The notes under the pieces: model-generated
What the model saw: only the letters and a program-made list of their open reading frames with translations
What the model was told of the DNA's origin: nothing
Database searches by the model: none
Assembly (NCBI RefSeq): GCF_000787575.1
Contig: NW_012236527.1
Span: forward strand, 1,314,671-1,378,670
Reading direction: 5' to 3'
Source: Acytostelium subglobosum LB1
Taxonomy: Eukaryota > Evosea > Eumycetozoa > Acytosteliales > Acytosteliaceae
DNA length: 64,000 nucleotides
In this document: positions 57,135 through 64,000 of the stretch, in pieces
How the letters are laid out: each line of letters begins with the position of its first letter
How positions within the stretch are numbered: position 1 is the stretch's first letter
Program-made: the position numbers and the translations under genes

Positions 57135-58670
57135 TTAGTCTCTGATGATGCACATGGCTCTGAGTGCCCTTACATCAAGCGAACAATACTTGTCATCCAG
57201 ATTTGTCCAATTATCCGAGTCCTTGTTATACTCCATGTTATGACCTTTACCGAGTAACAACAATATCCTTCCATTATCATAGAACAATCTATGTCTTCCA
57301 CCTTTGGATGGCTGAGCAAGTCTTGTTTGCTCCTTTGTAGCCAGTGATACTCTGATGAATGCAGATTTCGACAGGACATAGACCAAATCAGTGCCATCGA
57401 AACAACTTGACAGGTATTCACTAATCTCCAATGCATCACAGTGAGTGGATAGTTGTCCAGTGGCCAAGTCAAACACTTGGATGGCCTGATGTTGGGCGTC
57501 GCGTGCGTAGAGTCCACCTACAATGTAGAGTTTGGAGTCGAGGAAGAAGACCACTGATGCTATTACCTTGGCTGGAAGTGATGAAACAGGGCTGAACTTC
57601 TGGGTGTAGATATCAAAACGATCAATGTGATCCGTGAATTGATCATTGGAGAATCCGCCTACTAAGTAGATGTAACGGTGGCCATCGAAACACGCCGAAA
57701 GATAGTTTCCTCCAGCTGTGCCCTCAGTGAAGGGAGTGTTCTGGTACCATTCCCTCTCGGGCAGATTGAATCGCGAGTATGAGTTGCTAGCATCTTTTCC
57801 TCCAAACAAGTAGACATTGTCACGAGCGTATACTGCACTGGTGGGGGTGCCTTCCCTGGCCTTGTACCCTTCGATGACAATGTCAATCTCCTTCTCCGGA
57901 TGTGTCATTGTGCATACATTTTCACAGATAGCGAAGTAATGATTGTTGAACTCGACTGCACCAATTATCCTTACACATGCGGTAATGTTCATCTTGATAA
58001 CCTTGTTAACACTGTTGTCAATGTGGACGATTCGTGGTTTCTCGAGTCCACTTGTTTGGGTCGGTGCACTTGCTAGTCGCTCACAATGTTGGACAGCATT
58101 GAGTAGTTGACCATCATTGCTTATGTTGATTGATTCGACGTTGGGTTGGATGAATTGATCAATTGTTGACGATGAGTTGATTGATTTGATAAGCTGATCC
58201 TCGTCCATTTCATCACTATTATCAATATTGTTAACATGATTTGGTGATTGCTCTTGTGAGGAGGTGATCACTGTTGTGATCCTAGTGACCTCCTGATTCA
58301 TTGTGCTGATGGAGTCCATTGTACATCTCATTTGATCAATGATTGGTGACTTGATACGGTGCTCCTCAATAACTAGTAGTTCATGAAGTTGACGGAATCT
58401 CTCTGTTACAGCATCAGATGATTCATTCATCTTCACGTATGATGTTGCCATGCTCTTCATCTGAGTCCATAATAGGTTCAATCTTGATTGGTACCTATCA
58501 TACTTTTTATCATTGATCAATGATCTGATCATGTCAACCTTCTCAATCTGATGTCCAGGATGATCCATTTTAACACAATCATCACAAACGATTGTATTAC
58601 ATTCCAAACATAGTCCAACTATTATCTTGTTATGATATTGACATGAAGTAGTAGTAGTAGTTGTATCCAT
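57135..58670 (-). CDS. B-box/coiled-coil/kelch protein (copy 7)
   Basis: Single exon, 511 aa. Thr run at the N-terminus, B-box from residue 10 (CQYHNKI, CDDCVKMDHPGHQ), helical block with LLVIEEHRIKSPIIDQM, spacer KSINSSSTIDQFI, linker VRIIGAVEFNNHYFAI, then the propeller (NVYLFGGKDASNSYSRF, YIYLVGGFSNDQF, LYIVGGLYARDAQ). In the B-box the residue before the final His pair differs (HPGHQ, not HNGHK). With copy 8 it forms a second cluster about 32 kb from the first and on the opposite strand. Confidence 0.86.
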   Translation of the reverse strand: MDTTTTTTSCQYHNKIIVGLCLECNTIVCDDCVKMDHPGHQIEKVDMIRSLINDKKYDRYQSRLNLLWTQMKSMATSYVKMNESSDAVTERFRQLHELLVIEEHRIKSPIIDQMRCTMDSISTMNQEVTRITTVITSSQEQSPNHVNNIDNSDEMDEDQLIKSINSSSTIDQFIQPNVESINISNDGQLLNAVQHCERLASAPTQTSGLEKPRIVHIDNSVNKVIKMNITACVRIIGAVEFNNHYFAICENVCTMTHPEKEIDIVIEGYKAREGTPTSAVYARDNVYLFGGKDASNSYSRFNLPEREWYQNTPFTEGTAGGNYLSACFDGHRYIYLVGGFSNDQFTDHIDRFDIYTQKFSPVSSLPAKVIASVVFFLDSKLYIVGGLYARDAQHQAIQVFDLATGQLSTHCDALEISEYLSSCFDGTDLVYVLSKSAFIRVSLATKEQTRLAQPSKGGRHRLFYDNGRILLLLGKGHNMEYNKDSDNWTNLDDKYCSLDVRALRAMCIIRD

Positions 58671-58869
58671 GGATTAAAAATACTTTATCTCTTTTGATAT
58701 TTATTAAAATGATCAACCAATTCAAAATATCTTTGGATTTTTTGATCTTTCGTTTGATCAGATATTTTGATCTATTCACATTCCCTGGACCCATCACAAA
58801 CGAGATATTTCTAATTATTGTATTATAACCTTTATTAGGATTGATTGATTGATTGATGTATGTATCAAA

Positions 58870-60431
58870 TCAATCTTTGATCAAACATAATCCTGCGTTG
58901 GGTAGTTCATCTGATCGGTAGTTATCGCTCAAAGGTATCCAATAATCCTTTTCCTTGATGTACTCCATGTTGTTTCGTTTGCCAACGAGTAGGAATATCC
59001 TATTGCCATCAATAAACATCTTGTTTCTTGCAGCTCTCTTTGGTGCCTTGAGATGTTTGACCGACTTGGTGATCATGTTGACGCGAGTGAATCCATCGCC
59101 AGACAATACGTAAATGTCTTTGCCATCGAAGCAACATGAAGTACAGTCACCAATATCCAATGCGCCAGAGTGTATACGGCATTGGCCAGTGGCCACCTCG
59201 AACTCTTGGATCCTGCGCAGTTGGACTCCCTTGTGTGATCCACCAATGACGTAGAGTTTTCCATTGTGGAAGATGGCACTGACTATGCCCACCGGTGTTG
59301 GGAGTGAGCCGACCTGACTGAACTCCTCCGTGGATATGTTGAAGCAATCGATGCGGTTGGATGGCAACGAGTTGATGATTCCACCAACCAAGTAGATGTT
59401 TTGGCTGCCATCATAGCAGGCTGTTATATACTCGCCGCCCAGAATCCCTTGGATGGGGATGTCATTGTACCATTTCTGTTCAATGAGATTGAAGCGAGCG
59501 TATGTGTCGGTACAACCTTGGCCGCCAAACACATACACATTGTTGCGAGCAAACACTGTGGCGTAGGCAACGTTGGTCCGACCCTTAAACCCATGGATGG
59601 TTACTGGCGTGACTTTGTCTGGATGGTACAAGGAGCAACTGTCAAGAGAGATGGAGAAGTAGTGATTCTGGAACTCATGCCTCCTATCCGAACTCTGGCT
59701 GGCCATATTCTTGGCGATGTTCATCTTGAGCAACTGGCTCAAGTTGTCATCAATGTTGACGATACGAGGCTTCTTTAGTCTGACAGGAGGTTGGGGCGAG
59801 AGCAAAAGTCGTTCACATTGTTGAATGGCCAACAACAGATCAAGGTCATTCGATGATTGAACGATTGATTGATTGACTTGGGAATGATCCATCGAGGGAG
59901 CCTGAGAGTGGAAGATGTTGATCCAGTGACGTCGATGAGTTGATTGATGATATCAAAGTTGATCGATCGTCATCATCATAGTCATTTACCAACCGGATGG
60001 TCATTGTGATCATGATCGAATGAGATCACAGAGGTGATGCTGTTCACCTCCTCAATGACCGTCTTAATGGCCTCGGCAGTGAGTTTCATCTCATCGATGA
60101 TTGGTGACTTGATCCGATGCTCCTCCACAACGAGCAACTCGTGAAGTTGTCTGAAACGTTCGGTGACATCATTGCTCGAGTCATTCATCGCTTGATATGA
60201 TGCAGCCATCTGCCTACTACTTATCCATAGTTGATTCAATCTTGGAGTGAATCGATCATACTTATTATCCTTTAGTAATGATCTTATATTGTCTACATGA
60301 TGATGGGAGTGACCGACATGCATCTCCGTCAAGCATGATGAGCAGATTAAAGTGTTGCACTTGAAACATAATAACTTTAAACTTTTGTTGGTATGTGTTG
60401 AGCATAACCCAATTTCCAAAGGTGACTCCAT
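58870..60431 (-). CDS. B-box/coiled-coil/kelch gene (copy 8), disrupted at its start and middle
   Basis: The native-looking ATG is at 60431. A longer frame to 60458 would take its first nine codons from a transposon terminal repeat. B-box (CSTHTNK, CSSCLTEMHVGH) and helical block (LLVVEEHRIKSPIIDEM) are intact to about 59990, and the kelch half (NNVYVFGGQGCTDTYARF, NIYLVGGIINS, LYVIGGSHKG) is intact from about 59876 to the stop. Between them the frame changes. A third frame encodes SSINSSTSLDQ, matching copy 7, so this is either two small indels in former coding sequence or a 113-bp GT-AG intron (59877-59989) that now skips it. With the intron the product would be about 482 aa. Functional status uncertain. 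Confidence 0.6.
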
Positions 60432-60432
60432 A

Positions 60433-60490
60433 CAGTATGTTTCATAAGTTATGGCCACCCCCTGTTCAAACAGGTACGAGTTTGATATCT
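60433..60490 (+). repeat. Left terminal inverted repeat
   Basis: Begins CAGTATGTTTCATAAG, contains GGCCACCCCCTG and ends GATATCT. Inverted partner at 61971-62028. Confidence 0.9.
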
Positions 60491-60734
60491 CCTACAAATA
60501 TGGTTCAAGATTCTTATTCACTTCCAAATATAGTAGTTCACTTTTGCTCAAAAATTTCCATTTATGAATATTTTTCCAAAAATGGAATTAATATATCTTT
60601 ATCATTCAAACGATATTTTTGTTAAAGTAATGAACATGTCCATTATTTATGCAATAGTAAAGAATGAATGAGTTCAAACATCAAACACTTTGTTGGAAGA
60701 GATAGAATATTATTTATGTACATTACAATTAATC

Positions 60735-61750
60735 ATGTCATTAACAGAAGAAGAGAGAGCTAAAATCGTGAGAGCCAGAAGGAGAGGATATTCAAAGAAA
60801 TTAATATCAAAGATGTACAATATTTCCCGATCAACTGTGAGCAGGACTATTCAACGACACAGCGAGCGAGGAGACTTCAAGGACCGTCTCAAATCGGGAC
60901 GCCCTTCAAAGTTTTCAAGAAGACTTAGAAGGAGGATCATCAAAGCTTTGGTCAGGAAGGAGGTCATCACTTTGGACGAGTTGAAAGCCAAACTTGAACT
61001 GAGATACGATACAGAGATATCAACGGCTCAAATATCTCGTATCGCTGCAAAGGAAGGTCTCACCTATCGCAGTTTAAGCAGGAAGCACGATCTAAAGCAA
61101 GTAAACGCAGATCAAAGGCTCGAGTTCGCTATGGCTCATCGAGACTGGACAGCGGAACAATGGGAACAGATAGTATTCTGTGATGAGACCACAATTGAGT
61201 CCAACTCAAGAACTACCGTCAACACGAGTGGGCTAGACAAGATAACAACACATTCAGTCGAGTTCATGGCATCAGGAGACTTCCCGGAACCAAGGTCAAT
61301 TTCTGGGGATGTGTCACGAGTGCTGGTGTCGGATATCTCTCTGAGATTGAAGGCAATTTAGAAAACACTCAATACACGGAGATTCTTGATGATGCATACT
61401 CTCGATCCATCCGATATTATCATGGCCAACTCCCAGACTTTACACTGGCGATGGACAACTGTCCAATTCATAGAGCAACAAATGTCACCAGCCACTGGAG
61501 AAGGAAGAGGATACCCACCCTATTCATTCCCCCATATTCACCAGACATCAACATTATAGAGAATCTTTGGGCGATCTTGAAGAAGAGAGTCAAGAGAGAG
61601 CTGGCAAAGAACCCTGGAGTGGTCCTTTCCGACCTTGCCAATGAACAATGGGAGCTAATGGATGACAGCATTGTTGAGAACCTATACGCCTCCTTGCCAC
61701 AACGAATGGAGGACATTATAACAGCGAATGGATGGTGGACCAAATATTGA
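60735..61750 (+). pseudogene. Tc1-family transposase, frameshifted
   Basis: Transposase of the Tc1 DDE type. An N-terminal helix-turn-helix pair (LTEEERAKIVRARRRGYSKK, ISRSTVSRTIQRH, a basic GRPSKFSRR hook) binds the terminal repeats. The catalytic triad is visible as FCDETT (first Asp), AMDNCPIH (second Asp) and DINIIENLW (Glu), with D34E-like spacing. ATG at 60735 is the best start. The frame is lost at about 61205 (frame 3 to frame 2) between the first and second Asp; the WGCVTSAGVGYL segment is readable only in the second frame. As given, the enzyme would be truncated, so the copy is probably inactive unless the shift is a base-call error. Confidence 0.88.
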
Positions 61751-61970
61751 CAACCTCCTTTGTCATTATTCTAGTTCATCGTTCCGATACCTTCGATCAA
61801 TTTTCGTTGCATAAATAATGGCCATGTTCACTACTTATCATTTCAACACTCTCATTCAATTATTTGTAAATAAATATAACTAGCAATAAGTAATTCAATC
61901 AAGATTAGTAGATAATTGAGTCTATTATTTAGAGAGATAAGATATCATTTGGTATCTCTTAATATTGAAG

Positions 61971-62028
61971 AGATATCAATCACCTATCTGTTTGCTCAGG
62001 GGGTGGCCATAACTTATGAAACGTACTG
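61971..62028 (-). repeat. Right terminal inverted repeat
   Basis: Inverted copy of 60433-60490. The outermost 32 bp differ at one position (T/C at the sixth base). Confidence 0.9.
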
Positions 62029-62029
62029 A

Positions 62030-62348
62030 TATCTCTATTTATAAATAACTTGATTCTATATTTGTCAGGGCATCAATGAACTTGACGGGTACACCAGTCA
62101 TGTTTGATTATCCCTCACTTTGGGAAGTGACACCCAAACATGTAACCTTAAGGGTAGTGAAGCAAAAACGACACCACGTGATTTTACTTTGGTTTGACCA
62201 AACCATTCTAGTTAATTTGTTAGTATAAGAATATCAAGTATTACAAGATTGAGAGACCCTATCTTTCAAATAAATTGGGACATTAATGGAAACCAAACTA
62301 TATGTTGGAAAACAATAAATTTGTTTGAAAATTTTTTTTTGTACATAA
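62030..62348. other. Former 5' flank of B-box copy 8
   Basis: AT-rich sequence beyond the transposon. Read on the minus strand it contains TTATAAATAGAGATA directly before the insertion point, so it may be the displaced promoter of copy 8. It also holds a short inverted repeat around TGTTTGATTATCCC and GGGAAGTGACACCCAAACA. No gene seen. Confidence 0.5.
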
Positions 62349-62422
62349 TCCAATTTAATATATTGTGTAGATCTTTCTAAAGAACACATATTTATTAATA
62401 TTGGAACATATTTATTCTACTC
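62349..62422 (-). repeat. Dispersed repeat, copy B
   Basis: Inverted relative of 21801-21869, about 70 bp with a few indels. Its GAGTAG end touches the poly(A) tail (T11 on this strand, 62423-62433) of the retrotransposon. Confidence 0.75.
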
Positions 62423-62433
62423 TTTTTTTTTTT

Positions 62434-62496
62434 GACTAGAGTGGAAGTTTATTATTATTGCAAATAAATTGGCGTCATTGAAGAGGCGGGATAATA
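62434..62496 (-). repeat. Duplicated retrotransposon 3' end, distal copy
   Basis: 63 bp identical to 62522-62584 (ending, in element sense, AAACTTCCACTCTAGTC), followed by poly(A)11. It looks like a severely 5'-truncated second copy joined to the poly(A) of the first. Confidence 0.9.
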
Positions 62497-62521
62497 TATT
62501 TTTTTTTTTTTTTTTTTTTTT

Positions 62522-62584
62522 GACTAGAGTGGAAGTTTATTATTATTGCAAATAAATTGGCGTCATTGAAGAGGCGGGATAATA
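62522..62584 (-). repeat. Retrotransposon 3' end, proximal copy
   Basis: Identical to 62434-62496; followed in element sense by poly(A)23. Confidence 0.9.
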
Positions 62585-62637
62585 CATATAAGTTAGTCGA
62601 TTTTGAATTTTCTTGATTTTTTTCTTTCTTTTCTTTT

Positions 62638-64000
62638 CTACTGTGGGCCTCTGAATTCGGCCACCAAGTATTTGTTGATAGTTGGCGGCAGAGGCGGAAG
62701 ACGGATGTCGCTGTTGCGAGTGCTGAGGTGCCACTTGGTAGTGAACTCGGCCATCTCATTCTTGATGTTGACTGGTCGTCCGGCCAGGATGTGACTCGTT
62801 AGCGTTGACGTGAGGGAGCGCCACTCCTGGCGGAGGAGGGACTTGAAGGATGTGATGCACACCAAGCTGAGCTTGGCCAACAGTGCCTCCTTGTTGCCAA
62901 AGAGGTGGTTGGCGATGTAGTGCCAGAGGTAGTTGACGATGATTGCCATGAGGTGGATGAATGGAAGGTTGGGGCGACGAGACTTCGTGGAGATGTCCAG
63001 TGCTTTGATGTTCCATTCTCTGACATTGATACCAGAGCGTTGCTTCACCAAGTCTAAGGATGGGCGCATGGCTTCTTGGGTCGCCACTTTGCTGCAGTCA
63101 AAGAAGAAGTGATTGTAGGGTTGGTCTGTGCAGGAGTTGCCACAGAGGGTACAGTCAGCGTCTGCTCTCATATGGTTGATTGGGAGGGTATGGGAGAAGA
63201 ACCTGAAGAGGGCGTTACGCGAGGATGGTCCTCTCAGGGTGCTGATGACCTTGAAGATGTCTGGGAGCTTGAGGCCGTGGAAGACACTGAGCTGCCATTG
63301 ACCCTCGGTCAGTCTGATTGAGCCATACTTTGCCTTCCAGAGGATGGCATAGATGTCTTTCAGACTGAGGGTGACACCATTGCTATCCAAGAGAGGTACC
63401 TTGTCGCTATGGCTGGAGAGGTGGGCGGAGCGGAACTCCATCCAAGGTGTGTGGAACTTGCGGAAGAGGCCAGTGAACTTGCCTCCCAGGCGCTTCCTGG
63501 CGTTGCGGTGTTGAGTTCTCCACGAGTCCAGGTAGCCATGGGTGAGATGGGCTGGGGTGTTGAGGAAACGATTGAACACCCATACCTTGTAGGCAATTGA
63601 TCTGAGGCCAATGTCCCAGAGGTTGAGGCCACCTTGATCCCAATGGAAGCTGGCACGGTCCAGTGCCATCGTGTTGATGAAGCTGGAGCCGTAGGCGGTG
63701 GTCTTGGGGGCTGAGATGAACCATTTGGTGAGGTTTTCGATCTTCTTGATCTGCCACTTGGTCGGTGAGTCCAGATAGAAGTGGTACATCAGAGGGGGGG
63801 AGGGCGTAAGACTTGAGAGCTGCAACCTTGGACCGCAGTGTGGTGCTTTCAGACTTGAAGAGCGAGAGTCTGCCGCGGAGGGAGCTGATGTGAGTCTTGA
63901 ACTTGGAGTAGATGCCCTGCTTGGTGAAGTTGACGCCCAAGTACCTTTCAGGTTCGGTGGCCACTGGGTAGGGGAGCTCAGACGTTGGTGCATCGCCCAG
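62638..64000 (-). pseudogene. Reverse-transcriptase ORF of the retrotransposon, C-terminal part
   Basis: C-terminal region of a LINE ORF2-type polyprotein: a thumb/connection region (QGGLNLWDIGLRSIAYK), then a zf-RVT zinc knuckle (CTLCGNSC, HFFFDC) and a terminal hydrophobic segment, ending EFRGPQ. Further upstream in the element, YLGVNFTKQGIYSKF and SLRGRLSLFKSE belong to the same protein but lie in another frame. The switch occurs at a run of seven G at 63794-63800, so a homopolymer miscount or a real one-base indel. The 5' end is outside the window. The polymerase catalytic YxDD motif is not in view. Confidence 0.8.

Larger units (their letters stand above)
60433..62029 (+). mobile_element. 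Tc1/mariner-type DNA transposon
   Basis: About 1.6 kb with 58-bp terminal inverted repeats (60433-60490 and 61971-62028) that begin CAGTAYGTTTCATAAGTTAT and differ at few positions. TA dinucleotides flank it (60431-60432; 62030-62031, allowing one extra base). A second, inner pair of inverted repeats (about 60624-60654 and 61808-61835, core CATTATTTATGCA) partly resembles the outer ones, as in IR/DR-type Tc1 elements. It encodes one DDE transposase, interrupted by a frameshift. It sits directly against the ATG of B-box copy 8. Confidence 0.9.
62423..64000 (-). mobile_element. Non-LTR (LINE-type) retrotransposon, 3' part
   Basis: Runs off the window on its 5' side. In element orientation it holds the C-terminal part of a reverse-transcriptase ORF, a short 3' UTR, a poly(A) of 23 (62499-62521), a second copy of the last 63 bp, and a final poly(A) of 11. 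No terminal repeats. The layout is that of target-primed non-LTR elements, a class that in Dictyostelium (TRE elements) prefers tRNA-gene flanks. Confidence 0.85.

Noticed and set aside
62081-62170. Possible tRNA-like fold near the retrotransposon
   Set aside because: Short inverted repeat only; no anticodon arm or B box could be formed.

Overview
This is eukaryotic nuclear DNA, most likely from a social amoeba (dictyostelid). The evidence is compact genes with short GT-AG introns (mostly about 60 to 115 bp), AT-rich spacers full of (TGAT)n, (TGAA)n and (TCAA)n tetranucleotide tracts, Asn/Ser/Gln homopolymers in proteins, and gene families typical of the group (arrestin-FYVE AdcA type, VIT/vWA proteins, lectin/IPT/EGF cell-surface proteins, Cry-like endotoxins, B-box/kelch proteins). 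Coding DNA is more GC-rich than in D. discoideum, so another dictyostelid is likely; I cannot name the species.

Layout. 1-11211: an FGGY sugar kinase (5' end cut by the window) convergent with PDS5, which lies head to head with SMC3. Two cohesin-system genes therefore share a 244-bp promoter region that carries two E2F-like motifs. 11495-25454: six B-box/coiled-coil/kelch genes on the + strand, one of them decayed, interspersed with a bacterial-type glyoxalase I, a tRNA-Val(AAC) and a secreted EGF-like protein. 25691-35921: housekeeping genes (Sac1 lipid phosphatase, actin capping protein alpha, ALG9 mannosyltransferase, a small acidic unknown, a membrane-anchored NAD kinase and a GNAT acetyltransferase). 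36706-41236: a divergent pair of secreted Cry/delta-endotoxin-like genes. 41643-49751: a VIT/vWA protein, a SPOUT RNA methyltransferase, a CLC chloride channel and an ITP pyrophosphatase. 49785-57065: a C-type lectin/IPT/EGF transmembrane protein, a probable Mediator subunit 19 and an arrestin-FYVE protein. 57135-60431: two further B-box/kelch genes on the - strand. 60433-62029: a Tc1/mariner-type transposon inserted exactly at the start codon of the last B-box gene. 62434-64000: the 3' part of a non-LTR retrotransposon with a duplicated, poly(A)-separated 3' tail, abutting a repeat that also lies 57 bp downstream of the tRNA-Val gene.

The most unusual content is (i) the TRIM-like B-box/kelch family, eight copies in two clusters, (ii) the PDS5/SMC3 bidirectional promoter, (iii) the Cry-like pair, and (iv) the mobile-element junctions. 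Several reading frames are broken (an N at 1020, SMC3 near 10745, transposase near 61205, a G7 run at 63794). Those in SMC3 and the sugar kinase are probably sequence errors; those in the B-box genes and mobile elements may be real. Splice sites were placed by eye from frame continuity and GT-AG signals.
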